A stretch of DNA of 64,000 nucleotides from Spisula solida (taxonomy: Eukaryota; Mollusca; Bivalvia; Venerida; Mactridae): the NCBI GenBank assembly GCA_947247005.1, contig OX365955.1, positions 46,107,822 through 46,171,821 of the forward strand, in the 5' to 3' direction. Each line of letters begins with the position of its first letter. The stretch's first letter is position 1. Both the position numbers and the translations under genes were made by a program. Under the pieces are notes generated by a model, which was given only the letters and a program-made list of their open reading frames with translations, was not told the DNA's origin and searched no databases. This document shows, piece by piece, positions 12,851 to 24,833 of the stretch.

Positions 12851-14137
12851 TTTTTATACGCCCGTTGAAAACGGGACGTATTATGTGAACACCCTTGGCG
12901 GGCGGGCGGGCGGCGGCTCCAGTAATTTGTCTGTACTCTTACACAAACAGTTTTCATCCGATCATCTTCAAACTTTGTAACAATGCTTATCGGCATAATA
13001 TCTAGGCCAACTACGATTATAGGCCAAATCGGTCTAGGCATCATTTGGTTATGGGCCTTTAATTACCAAATAAGTATGAAATTGGCCTTGTCTGTGCTCT
13101 AACGCAAATAGTTTTCATTTGATCGTCTTTAAACTTTGTGACAATGCTTATGGGCATAATATCTAGGCCAAGTTTGATTATAGGCCAAATCGACCAAGGC
13201 CTTATTTGGTTATGGTCCTATAATTACCAAAATAAATGTGAAATTGACATCGTCTGTTCTCTAGTGCAAAGAGTTTTCATCTGAGTATCTTCAAACTTTG
13301 TGACAATTTTTATGGGTATAAGATCTAAGACAAGTTCAATTGTAGGCCAAATCTGCCTAGGCCTTATTGGGTTATGGTCCTTTAATTACCAAATAAGTAT
13401 GAAATTGGCCTTGTCTGTACTCTTATGCAAACAGTTTTCATCCGATCATCTTCAAACTTGCTGACAATGTTTATGGGCATACTATCTAGGCCAAGTCTGA
13501 TTATAGGCCAAATCAGCCAAGGCCTTATTGGGTTATAGTCCTTTAATTACCATATAAGTACGAAATTGGCCTTGTCTGTACTCGATCTTACGCACACAGT
13601 TTTCATCCGATCATCTTCAAACTTTGTAACAATGCTGATCGGCATAATATCTAGGCCAACTACGATTATAGGCCAAATCGGTCTAGGCATCATTTGGTTA
13701 TGGGCCTTTAATTACCAAAAAGGTATGAAATTGGCCTTGTCTGTGCTCTAACGCAAATAGTTTTCATTTGATCTTCTTTAAACTTTGTGACAATGCTTAT
13801 GGGCATAATATCTAGGCCAAGTTTGATTATAGGCCAAATCGACCAAGGCCTTATTTGGTTATGGTCCTATAATTACCAAAATAAATGTGAAATTGACATC
13901 GTCTGTTCTCTAGTGCAAAGAGTTTTCATCTGAGTATCTTCAAACTTTGTGACAATTTTTATTGGTTATAATATCTAAGACAAGTTCAATTGTAGGCCAA
14001 ATCAGCCTGGGCCTTCTTGGGTTATGGTCCTTTGATTAAAAAAAAATGTTTGATTGTTTTTTTTTTCATTCACCATGCCCTGAGACTCACCATGCCCCAA
14101 GACGGGCGTATTTTGTGACATTTTGGCACTCTTGTTT
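12851..14137. repeat. Dispersed element with seven 161-bp core units (pearl/Helitron-like)
   Basis: It opens TTTTTATACGCCCGTTGAAA and closes GACGGGCGTATTTTGTGACA then TTTTGGCACTCTTGTTT. Between are seven units, each with AGTTTTCATC...TTCAAACTTTGTGACAAT, at 12949, 13110, 13271, 13433, 13598, 13759 and 13920. Flank plus tandem core plus flank is the layout of the pearl-type non-autonomous repeats described in bivalves; that assignment is inference. Short frames here repeat with the unit and are not genes. Confidence 0.75.
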
Positions 14138-15576
14138 GCAGTTTGGATTCTGATCGAATTTATTCCGGTGTATGTTTAAATATAATTATCTGTATGACTT
14201 GTAATATCGGACAATTCCGATTAATCTAACAAAACCAACTATAATATGTAACAGTAATTTTCAACTTTATCACAACAAATGTCATGATGAGATATAAATC
14301 GTATTCAGTTTAAAAAAACATATATATCCTCTAATTATTTGGTTTTGTTATGTGCCAAGCGAATGAACAACAAAGAATTTGAAAAACATTTATCATGTAT
14401 CAATATACCATGCTTCTGTTAATCTAGCAATGTGTTCTCTACGGGATGTACTCCATTGCTCACTATATTTATCATTGACCGAGACGCTTTGCTTATGCAG
14501 CTGCAGACACCTGCTGTTTAGATACATGGTCTCAATTGCCTAGCGCTCACAGTGAAATTTCGGACAGTTCTGATTTCTTTGGTAAATAAACTTGCAATGC
14601 GACAAAGACCGATGTTATCCGCATGGAATAATGGATTTATCTGGTTCACGACATTATTACAAAATGCTTCTTTTTTTGGATATTTTTTTTGAAATCGTAA
14701 ACCATCGAGAACAGATCACGTGCCCCTCCATAGACTTTTTACTTTGAGCATACCAATAGACCTGCGGGCAATGAGCCAGTCTCCAGGAAAACCTGCTATA
14801 TCGACATTATGTTATTACTGCACGTAACAAGGTTTTGAAAAAGTTTTCAAATAAGAAAAAATGACATATCTATAGATTAAATTTTAAGTCATTTATCTAT
14901 ATATTACTATATCTTAGCTTTAAAATGTCTTATGCATGATGTCGAAATCATTTGCTTCGTTGCTATGGCGACCAATTTCAGAAAAGTACTCTGATGAGAA
15001 AAACCAGGAGTTAGTTGATTAAAACAGTAGTAGCCTTTCTCTAAATGTGAACATTTACAATTTGGATTTATATTTTAAAACTTAAAACATCATTCTAAAG
15101 CTTGATACCATTTTGACCAGTTTATGTAAAGAATTGATCAAATGCAGTATTTATAAAGTACTTAATTGTTACAATGACGTCGAAAAACGCTTGAATGCCG
15201 TTTGCGACGTCACACAAAAAGGGTCTGAATAGGGCCAGTCTACAAAACAGCTGTAACAAAATTTCTTTTGTATTTTGCTTCATTAAGATTACTCTTTTAA
15301 ATAATAAAAACTCTCAAACTCAATTTTTTTGTCAAAATAGCAGGTTTTCCAGGAGAACGGCTCATAATTGATATTTTATGATTTCATGATGATCGTGATC
15401 AAGACTTCCTGATACATGCGTGTAGGAATCCATAACTTGAGTGGTTCACTTTCAATATCATTACCATGATTTGAGACTCATCAACTTCAGATATTATCAT
15501 GAATACTTAAAACTCTAACACTTTTAGCCTCTCTGAGCATGAAGTCGTGCGTCATCCGATGTCAACAATTGGACTG
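14138..15576. other. No gene recognised
   Basis: AT-rich sequence with no long frame and no clear inverted repeat. Confidence 0.5.
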
Positions 15577-15985
15577 TTAACACTCTAGAGGTCACAGTTT
15601 TCTCTTAATAATTATGAAACTTGGTCACAATCAATCTCATTTAAATCAAATCCATATAACGCTTCACTACTTTACATTGATATATAGGCTTAACAGCGTA
15701 GCTAAATGTTAGGGTCTGATTTTAATGAGATTGGGTCACAATGTTTGTCTCTATGAAATCTAGGTCAAGTTCGTAACTGGGTCATCTGGGGTCAAATACT
15801 ATAATGTCAAATCAAAGAAAAACCTTGTTAACACTCTAGAGGTCACATTTATATATAGTTATATTTGCATCGTGGACATTTTCGTGTTTTTCACCAATGA
15901 CCTATTCGATCATTCGCAAACATTTCCGCAAAAATTATGGCCCAACTGTTGTCAATGTATGACAACCTCCTGAAATCGCTTTTTC

Positions 15986-16110
15986 GTGAAGTTTAGATCA
16001 CTTTTTTCTGAAGTTTAAATCACTTTTTTTCTGAAGTTTAAATCACTTTTTTTCTGAAGTTTAAATCACTTTTTTTCTGAAGTTTAAATCACTTTTTTCT
16101 GAAGTTTAAT
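15986..16110. repeat. 22-bp tandem repeat, six units
   Basis: CTGAAGTTTAAATCACTTTTTT is repeated six times with one-base variation in the T run. The first unit reads CGTGAAGTTTAGATCAC. Confidence 0.88.
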
Positions 16111-16228
16111 GTATGCAAAATGCCTGGAATTACCAATCCGTGAACTTTTTGACATACAAAGATATCCAGGTCAAGTTCCAGATAAGGTCATATGGAGTAA
16201 ATGCTGTTTCAGACTTTTATCTTAGTTG

Positions 16229-16381
16229 AAGCCTGGGCTGGTATTCAATATTGATCTTATTTAATTGAAGAATAAGGATAGCCAATCACATCGCCTGTTA
16301 CTGACCAAGAGTTTAATATGGTGTGCTCTGATTGGTTTTCCTTATCCTTAAGTCAAGTAAGATCAATATTGAATACCAGCC
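16229..16381. mobile_element. 153-bp MITE, copy 1
   Basis: Terminal inverted repeats GGGCTGGTATTCAATATTGA and the inverse, with inner GATAGCCAATCACATCGCCT. A related copy lies at 37813-37962. Confidence 0.8.
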
Positions 16382-16628
16382 CTGGTGACATGTTTTATCT
16401 CTACTGTGAGTGTCAAAATTCACATTTATATTACTTGTTTGACAACATAATAACTTAATGCCACCATTGGATATAAATTCCTACCTCGGGTGCTTGAAGT
16501 CTTTACCATATACTTTAATATAAAGCTGCATGTTTGCTGTAAAATGCTTTAAAATGTATGCATAGGGATTTGTCAATCAAAATGAATATGACACTCTCCT
16601 ATTTATAATCAATGGAGGAGAGAATGAT

Positions 16629-17059
16629 ACAGTGTAGCAATACCACGTGACTTTTGACTACAGTTACAAGAAGAAGTTTGTAAACATTGGAAAATAAAAT
16701 AGTCATAAATATTTTATTTCTACATCGATTTCTATGAAATATACACCACGCTAAGGAGACAATTATTTGCTTTCCATGAAATATAAAATCTTTTTCAGCG
16801 GCTGTGCCGTTTTGTCCATTATATTACCTTGTGAAACCATGGAACGTGTAGGCTTCACAGGGTAATGGAAAAATCGGTAGTACTCCTGAAAAAGATATTT
16901 TATTTCACGGAAAGCAAATGCTTTTCCCCTTAGCATGGCGTATAGTATTTTATAGAAATCGATGAAGAAATAAAATACTTATAGCTAAATTTGTGATCCA
17001 ATGTTTACAAATTTCTACTTGAAACTGTAGTCAAAAGCCACGTGGTATTGCTACCCTGT
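16629..17059. mobile_element. 431-bp foldback MITE, same family as 6221-11594
   Basis: Left end ACAGTGTAGCAATACCACGT; right end the inverse, ending GCTACCCTGT. GAT flanks it on both sides (16626-16628, 17060-17062). Long subterminal inverted repeats (ATCGATTTCTATGAAATATA and its inverse, GCAAATAATTTTCCCC-type blocks) make it almost entirely palindromic around 16830. No ORF. Confidence 0.85.
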
Positions 17060-17996
17060 GATAGTGTGTTGTCAGCACTAAATGTTGATTACGTGTTTAC
17101 AACTTTCTGATACAAATCGAGTAATGAACAGTTAATGTCTGCTATATGACCAAGGTTGACAACAAATTCTTGTCACGCTTTATTGATTATCTTCCATGTT
17201 TCTGGCGTCTCGGGAATCTGTATGAACTGTTAGGTGCTGTAACACTGGTGTCATCTGGTACAATTCACGTAAAAACCCTTTTACATTAATTATTGTTGAT
17301 CGCGAATGGCAGGTCTCGGTATTGCGTAAATTGACTACATCAAATCGTACAAATTGTCTGCAACAGTATGTCTGTCGTACAATGGGAAATATCATCAAAA
17401 ACCCTCATAGAGTAAATTGGACATGTTTAGAATATTTTATGTCACTTATGCATTCTTAGTTCATCCATTGTTAGAATCGACATGTGATTTGCCTATGATT
17501 AAAAAGTGAAATTTATTTATCTGCCCAAGTATGTCTTTCGTAAAATAAGAAATGTCATTGAAGACATTTGTAGATTTTTAGACTTATTTAAAATATTCTA
17601 TGTCCTTGCCACATTAATAGTTCATCTATTGTACAATTGACATATTATTTGCCTCATAATGAGTATAAAAGGTCAAATTTCATTAAGGTACTCTGAATCA
17701 TACCAATTTCTTCCTAATATGGTCATACATTATTTCCTATACATCATACAGTCTTAATAATCTTCTCTCCCTTTAAGTTTTGGGGAAAGGTTTTCCAGTT
17801 AATCTATACATATCATAGAATATATGTGCAATCAATGGTATTATAGATTTTCCAGTTACCCTAGACACCCATTTGGCATATACACCGAGTCCAATCGTTC
17901 ACTACGGGTAGACCGCTCATAACACACGATGAAATGGCAATTTACCGATTATAATGCAGCTTTCAATGTTTTCCCGGCAGGCTGACCCAGGGGAAT

Positions 17997-18235
17997 TTGA
18001 CATTTTTACTTTTTCAAAGTCTAAATTCCCACCCCAGAACAAGGGCAATTTGTCAAAATCCCCCCACTGGGAGATGCTTTACATACCCCCGGGATCAGAA
18101 TTTCGGCCAAAGTCAAAATTTCCCGGGACTCGGCACCATTCTGTCTGTCAAATTCCCACCTATTGGGAACATTGTAACCTTCTGTCAAAAGTCCCGTGTA
18201 TGCCCGCCACTCCCCCCCTGGGGGAAAACATTGAT
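17997..18235 (-). repeat. Dispersed repeat, inverted relative to 7370-7560
   Basis: The minus strand reads GGGGGGAGTGGCGGGCATAC, TCCCGGGAAATTTTGACTTT and GGGGATTTTGACAAATTGCC. A 166-codon plus-strand frame (17954-18454) crosses it and the SINE tail at 18272-18332; its composition follows the repeat. Confidence 0.65.
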
Positions 18236-18271
18236 AGGTGCATAACATATATATTATCAAACATTCTCTAT

Positions 18272-18332
18272 ATGCCTGCCATATTTCAGCAGAAAGCTGT
18301 CTGGCATATAAAGGCTGTGCTAGGCATTGACA
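18272..18332 (+). mobile_element. 3' body fragment of the 41433-41590 SINE family
   Basis: TGCCTGCCATATTTCAGCAG AAAGCTGTCTGGCATATAAA GGCTGTGCTAGGCATT matches the SINE's 3' body; the tRNA head is absent. Confidence 0.65.
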
Positions 18333-18635
18333 TCGACTATTATACTACACTCAACTGTCCTGATGTAATTGATTCAGAAAATTACTATGAACATGAGATT
18401 CGGAACTTGATGTTTATGAGCATAAAATATCCAGGGCTTATATTGTATGAATAATTGAAGTTCTGTTGCCATGTTTTACCGCTGACTTAAACTAAATTGA
18501 TGTATTGTCGAACATTTTTGATGTTATTATATGTTTCTTAATCACTCTATGGGACAATATTTCGACCTTATGAGGTCTTCAATTTCCTTTACATAATTTT
18601 GCAGCACTGTAATAGCATGAATGCATAAATTATTG

Positions 18636-19574
18636 GTGTTGCTTTAAGAACTGATGTTGCTTGAAACTGTCAGAATGATGTTCTTTGAAACTGTCAGATG
18701 TTGGTTAAAACTGTCAGAATGATTTTGGTTAAAACTGTCAGAATGATTTTGGTTGAAACTGTCAGAATGATGTTGCTTGAAACTGTCAGAATGATGTTGC
18801 TTGAAACTGTCAGAATGATGTTGCTTAAAACTGTCAGATGTTGCTTAAAATTGTCAGAATGATGTTGCTTGAAACTGTCGGATGTTGCTTGAAACTGTCA
18901 GAATGATGTTGCTTGAAACTGTCAGAATGATGTTGCTTGAAACTGTCAGAATGATGTTGCTTGAAACTGTCAGAATGATGTTGCTTGAAACTGTCGGATG
19001 TTGCTTGAAACTGTCAGATGTTGGTTAAAACTGACAAATGTTGTATAAAATAGTTGCTTGAAACTGTCATTTGTTGTTTAAAACTGTTAGATGTAACTGA
19101 ACTAGTTGCTTGAAACTGTCAGTTGTTGCATAAAACTGATGTTGCTTAAAACTGATGTTGCATAAAATTGATGTTGCTTAAAACTGATGTTGCATAAAAC
19201 TGATGTTGCTTGAAGCTGACTTTGCATAGAACTGATGATGCTTGAAACTGCTTGAAAGTGTCAGATGTTGCTTGAAACTATCAGTAAATCTGTTGTTGTG
19301 TAAAACTGATGTTGCTTAAAACTGATGTTGCTTGAAGCTGACATTGCATAAAACTGCATGATGTTGCTTAAAGAACTGATTTAGATTAGACCTGATTTTG
19401 CTAAAAACTGATATAGCTTAGAGCTAAATGTTGTTTAGAACTGATGTTGCTTATTAAAAGAACTGATGTAGCTTAGAACTCACTAATTCAGATAGAACTG
19501 TTGCTTGGAACTGATTTCATTAGACCTGATTTTGCTAAAACCTGATACTGCTTATAACTGATGTTGCTTGAATG
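18636..19574. repeat. 24-bp minisatellite with degenerate tail
   Basis: The core unit TTGCTTGAAACTGTCAGAATGA (extended by TG) is regular from 18660 to 19010. It alternates with 15-16-bp short forms (GATGTTGCTTAAAACT), then decays from about 19030. No coding frame. Confidence 0.88.
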
Positions 19575-19796
19575 ATCCTGGATCATTGTTGCTGAAGTGA
19601 GTGATGTTCAATTGTGTTTAAACTCATTTATTTCTAGTTCTATCGATTATGTCAACTGCTTGAGAAGTTTCTGCTTTTGGTGTTACAGAATTTGTTTCTC
19701 ACAGCTGAAGTCTTTAACTTTGCTAGGTATATGATTTTAGGCATCAAATACTCACTGACTTAATTGTGACACTGTTTCAATTAAAATTTGACCTGT

Positions 19797-20333
19797 AAGG
19801 TGGCACAGTGGATAAGTGGGTTATAGGAGAGATCACCGTATTCATATGCAAAATACCCGTCGGCAATCTATTGGATGAATGAACAATAAAAACCTGCCAT
19901 TCACCAATAGTTAGCTAGTGGTACTAACCACTTTGTATAAAAACATGATCATTCCTATAAACGCTCTTAATTGACTACCAATATGGAGGTCATTGGTACG
20001 ACCTATCAGAGACGCACACTTTCCAGTGTTTCAATTAAACGAACAAGAGATGAGCTGGTTAGTGTAGTGCGCATTGGTGCTTAGTAATGCACCAATGTTA
20101 AAGAACCAGGAAGGTTAGGGTATCATAATGAAGGGAGACAACTAGTGCTTGTAAATTGCATTGAAGCCCACAATGTCATGTTTTCGCTCAAGTGCTAGGG
20201 CAGTCAATCATTCAGTTACCCTAACCTCTTTGCAATACGGTTCTATATATTTGTCTATATAATATTGTTAATATGTATATACTTTGTGTATGGGCTGGAG
20301 GCCTTTTGTACATTAAATATTTGAATTTGAACC
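19797..20333 (+). mobile_element. Diverged family B SINE-like repeat
   Basis: TAAGGTGGCACAGTGGATAA gives an A-box-like head; GAGATGAGCTGGTTAGTGTA and GTTAAAGAACCAGGAAGGTT match the family B body. The end GGCCTTTTGTACATTAAATA with TTTGAATTTGAACC resembles SINE 3' ends. An extra block of about 200 bp relative to 29513 suggests a nested insertion. Confidence 0.5.
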
Positions 20334-20843
20334 TCAGCACTTATTGTATGACTGCTTATGTTCTAAAATTGATTTTGAGTGGATGTTGACCCTGGGTTTA
20401 TTTAACTGACAATTGTTTTAGCATAAAGTTACTCATGCATTGATCCTATACATACAGTTACAGATGCTGGTTCCCTTGTCTGTATGATCATCTACTGCAT
20501 AAGTAATACTGTGACAATCTATTAACTAACCTACTCTATCATTCATCACTTGTATATAAATGTCACATATTCTACCAGTATAGGCCTGTGGTTTTGTATT
20601 ATCTGTTTCCTGCTCAGCTGTTTCTGTCGAGTACTCAGGGCACTCACTCTGCCTTCCCTGGGTGTCCGATTTGTTTTTGCCTCTTCAAAGAGTTTTCTTG
20701 TGTTTCTAAATTATATATAAGGTATTAAACAAATATTTCTTCTTTCAAAAATGGTCAAATTTCTCAGCCCTAACACAGCATGAATTTAAAGAGTCTTCAA
20801 CATAAGAGCATTTCATCAGCCTTTGAATATGAATACCTTGTAT

Positions 20844-21638
20844 TTTTATACCCCCCGCACAACGAGTTGTAAGGGGGGGTATACTGGATTCAGCTTGTCT
20901 GTCTGTCTGTCCGTCCGTCCGTCCGTCCGTCTGTCCGTCCGTCCTTCCGTCCGTAGACGCATTCTTGTGGACGCAACTCCTCCTACAGTTTTTGCAACAT
21001 TTCCTTCAAACTTTCACAGATGAACAACCTCAACATGTAGATGTGCATAAAGGAAAGAATTTGCGCTGCAACAATTTTTGACAGAATTATGGCCCTTTGT
21101 ACTTTTATGCACTATGCAATATATAGTGATTAGTTCGTGTGGACGCAACTCCTCCTACAGTTTTTGCAGCATTTCCTTCAAACTTTCACAGATGAACAAC
21201 CTCAACATGTAGATGTGCATAAAGGAAAGAATTTACGCTGCGACAATTTTTTGACAGAATTATGGCCCTTTGTACTTTTATGCACTATGCAATATATAGT
21301 GAATAGTTCTTGTGGACGCAACTCCTCCTACAGTTTTTGCAGCATTTCCTTCAAACTTTCACAGATGAACAACCTCAAAATGTAGAAGTGCATAAAGGAA
21401 AGAATTTGCGCTGTGACAATTTTTGACAGAATTATGGCCCTTTGTACTTTTATGCACTATACAATATACAGTGAATAGTTCTTGTGGACGCAACTTCTCC
21501 TACAGTTTTTGCAGCATTTTCTTCAAACTTTACCAGAAGAACAACCTCAACATGTAGATGTGCATAAAGAAAAGAATTAGCTGCAATGATTTTGCCACGC
21601 GGGGGGTATATTAGTCTGCCGAATGGCGGCAGTTCTAG
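20844..21638. mobile_element. Helitron/pearl-like non-autonomous element with four 174-bp core units
   Basis: The left end ATACCCCCCGCACAACGAGT can fold with the following TTGTAAGGGGGGTAT. A GTCCGTCC simple repeat follows, then four units starting near 20962, 21132, 21305 and 21478 (GTGGACGCAACTCCTCCTAC). It ends GCGGGGGGTATATTAGTCTG then GGCAGTTCTAG followed by T. The CTAG-T end fits Helitron-type termini (CTRR), which is inference. No Rep/helicase is present. Confidence 0.72.
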
Positions 21639-23120
21639 TTTTACCAATTTTACATAAGTTTCTCATGACGTACTGGTACATCTGTAAAGCAACATATAGT
21701 TAAAATATTTAACCTTACTGTTTGCATGCAGGTGTAAAATTATTATTTTGTTTTGAATGAAGCTATAAATTCCGGCATAAGCTACTGATTTAACTATACT
21801 TTGTAAAATCGTAAATATTAACTTAAAAGCCAGCCAGTAGTTCGCTGAGATTAATGCATGAGTGTAGGAATTGTTCGTTATGTGAAATACATTATTGTGT
21901 GTCAATGTGTTACAGTTGTATAATAATCTACAGTGCTAGGGGTTCCATTGGAAATATATTAATAAGATTTTTAATAGGTGTTAATAAGTACAAATAATCG
22001 TTAGGAAAAAACTTACGTATATATAATACAAGCATGCTGTCAAAATATGACTCATGGATGTGACTTCTAATTTATAAATAAAAAATGAAATACCATATTT
22101 GGTTCTATGTTTTAATGTTTGTTAATGCTAGGATACTGCGAACAATGTGAAAGTTTTCTGTCAATATTTATGATTGATTTTTGTTATATAATTCATAATA
22201 ACGTTATGACAAATTTTTCTCATCGAGTTCGCTTATGGAGGAAAATTTCTATGCAGCAATGTATGATTAATTACCGCTAGTTTATTCATTGTGAAACAAT
22301 TATGATTGAACAATGAAATTTTACATGTAATTAAATTAATAAATAATTAGGCTTATTTAATCAATTTTATAAATTTAATGTTCTAGAATATTTTCACTGA
22401 CTTCTGACTTTATTATGCTGGATTTACATGCATTGTTGTGGCTATACTTGAATACTCGGAAATGTTAACTCACAGTGTATAAACAAAATCACTGTATGAC
22501 TTATTGGGATACTATAATACAATTCAATGTGTATGACTTATTGTGAGCAAAATCATCTGTGATTTCCTATCACTGTATGCCTTATTGGAAGACTACAATT
22601 CAACGTGTATGCCTTATTGCGATAAGCAGAAGTTAACTCGTTAATACACTGTGTTAACTTATTGTACATTCATTAGCATAATATGAATGTAGCTCAATTT
22701 TCCTGTTGTATAATGGGTTTATCGATACACCTGTAATAATGTTCTGTCCTAATTGCACAAATTAACTAATCTGCTGTGATCAACAAACGTTTACTGACCT
22801 TAAATTTTAAGTATGAAAATATAATCTGCATTATAATAAATCATGTAAAGGTTGGATTTTATAAAACAACTGCAGTTTGAACAGACTGGACTAAAATGGA
22901 GGTAAACCTTTGCATACCATCGAATATTAACATACTGAATCATATAAACATTTATGTTGCACATGTTTGGTTACTAGATTTTCTTAATGTGGAAGTTTAC
23001 ATGTGGATCTATAAGCGTTATCTGCATATGTATGTGGCTGTGAATTTGTTCATCTTGGTTGTTATTTTACTGCAGCCCAGTTTGTTTCAGTTTAAGCAAA
23101 GTTATATACCTTTCTGGTTT
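21639..23120. other. AT-rich stretch, no gene recognised apart from the repeat at 22488
   Basis: Frames at 21663-21905 (minus) and 22896-23132 (plus) are AT-driven and show no motif; the latter runs into the minisatellite. Confidence 0.45.
22488..22653. repeat. 170-bp dispersed repeat, copy 2 of 3
   Basis: ATCACTGTATGACTTATTGG ... GATTTCCTATCACTGTATGC ... GCGATAAGCAGAAGTTAAC, same orientation as 1922-2093. Confidence 0.75.
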
Positions 23121-24133
23121 GTCACTGATTGATTGAACTTGGTTGATCACTGACATATACTGTTCTCTGATTGGTTGACTTAGTTGGTTGAGCACTGAGA
23201 TCACTGACATATACTGTTCTCTGATTGGTTAAACTTGTTTGATCAATGACATATACTGTTCACTGATTAATTAAACTTGTTTGATCACTGACATATACTG
23301 CTTGCTGATTAATTAAACTTGTTTGATCACTGACATATACTGCTTACTGATTAATTAAACTTGTTTGATCACTGACATATACTGCTCACTGGTTGGTTGA
23401 TCACTGATATATACTGCTCTCTTATTGGTTGATCACTGATATATACTGCTCTCTGATTTGTTGATCATTGACATATACTGCTCACTGATTGGTTGATCAT
23501 TGACATATACTGCTCACTGATTGGTTGATCATTGACATATACTGCTCACTGATTGGTTGATCACTGATATATACTGCTCTCTGATTGGTTGATCACTGAT
23601 ATATACTGCTCTCTGATTTGTTGATCATTGACATATACTGCTCACTGATTGGTTGATCATTGACATATACTGCTCACTGATTGATCATTGACATATACTG
23701 CTCACTGATTGGTTGATCATTGATATATACTGCTCACTGATTGATCATTGACATATACTGCTCACTGATTGATCATTGACATATACTGCTCACTGATGGG
23801 TTGATCACTGATATATACTGCTCTCTGATTGGTTGATCACTGATATATACTGCTCTCTGATTGGTTGATCATTGACATATACTGCTCACTGATTTTGTTG
23901 ATCACTGACATATACTGCTCTCTGATTGGTTGATCACTGACATATATCACTGACATATACTGCTCTCTGATTGGTTGATTACTGACATATACTGCTCTCT
24001 GATTGGTTGATCACTGATATATACTGCTCTCTGATTGGTTGATCACTGTCATATACTGCTCATTGATTGGTTGATCACTGACATATACTGCTCACTGATT
24101 GATTGATTAATCACTGACATACTGCTCACTGAT
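23121..24133. repeat. 32-bp minisatellite upstream of ORP exon 1
   Basis: Units read CTGATTGGTTGATCACTGAC then ATATACTGCTCA, with variants lacking GGTT and a CTCT/CTCA alternation that forms runs. There are roughly 30 units. Early units (23121-23360) have AATTAAACTTGTTTGATCAC and are more diverged. Confidence 0.9.
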
Positions 24134-24340
24134 AAGCATTATAGATCTCCTATCCCCACCCAACATGTGCATGTCTGAATTAGTGAGAGTTCGGCAGGCT
24201 AATGACAGAATTTTAATTTAATTTTAAGCTCAAATTCACATATTCCAGCATGCTATCAGTGAGTTCTACTCTTGCATGTTCGTACTTCACATTGCTATAA
24301 GGGTGATGGCACCATACTGTATAGTTTCAGTTCCTACTAT

Positions 24341-24647
24341 ATCAGGATAGCAATTCCATGTGACCTTACGCTACAGTTACAAGTAGAAATTTGTTAACAT
24401 TGGAACACAAATATAGCCATTAGTATTTTATTTCTTCATATATTTCTGTAAAATATACGTCACACTAAGGGGAAAATTATTTGCTTTCCATGTGAAACCT
24501 GTATTGTCCATGGTTTCACCGGGTGTTGGACAAAACAGCACAGCTGCTGAAAAGCATCTTATATTTCAGGGAAAGCAAATAATTTTCCCCTTGTAAAAAT
24601 TTCTACTTGGAACTGTTGCCAAAAACCATGCGGTATTGCTACACTGT
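24341..24647. mobile_element. Degraded foldback MITE of the same family, upstream of ORP exon 1
   Basis: Ends resemble ATCAGGATAGCAATTCC and GGTATTGCTACACTGT; interior blocks (CACTAAGGGGAAAATTATTT, GCAAATAATTTTCCCC) match 16629-17059 in the same order. The left end is mutated and no matching flanking duplication is visible, so it looks older. Confidence 0.75.
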
Positions 24648-24740
24648 AGATGTGCAATTAAACTGTTTACTGTGTCCGTATAAAAATCAATGCTAACTGT
24701 TGCTAATCTTACTCATGTTTGTATACATCTATATTTTCAG

Positions 24741-24833
24741 TCTGAATCAAAGTTATTTTCTCCAATCTCGGAAAAAGTACAGAGCAACTCATTGCAGCCT
24801 TTCACAAAGATTTCAAAGAGAGAATCTCTCAAG
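24741..24833 (+). CDS. OSBPL8: ORP5/8-like exon 1 of the model (N-terminal basic region, model residues 1-31)
   Basis: Acceptor ATTTTCAG ends at 24740; donor GTAGGT starts at 24834. The 31 codons are phase 0 at both ends and read SESKLF at the start and KRESLK at the end. Both strings match the segment just before the PH domain in vertebrate ORP8 and ORP5, as recalled from family knowledge. The exon opens mid-protein, so a coding exon should lie upstream. It sits 93 bp after a foldback MITE (24341-24647). Confidence 0.85.

Noticed and set aside
17954..18454. 166-codon plus-strand ORF, one of the longest in the window
   Set aside because: It runs across an inverted copy of the repeat at 7370-7560 and then a SINE tail (18272-18332). 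The opposite strand is also open there, and no domain is recognisable.
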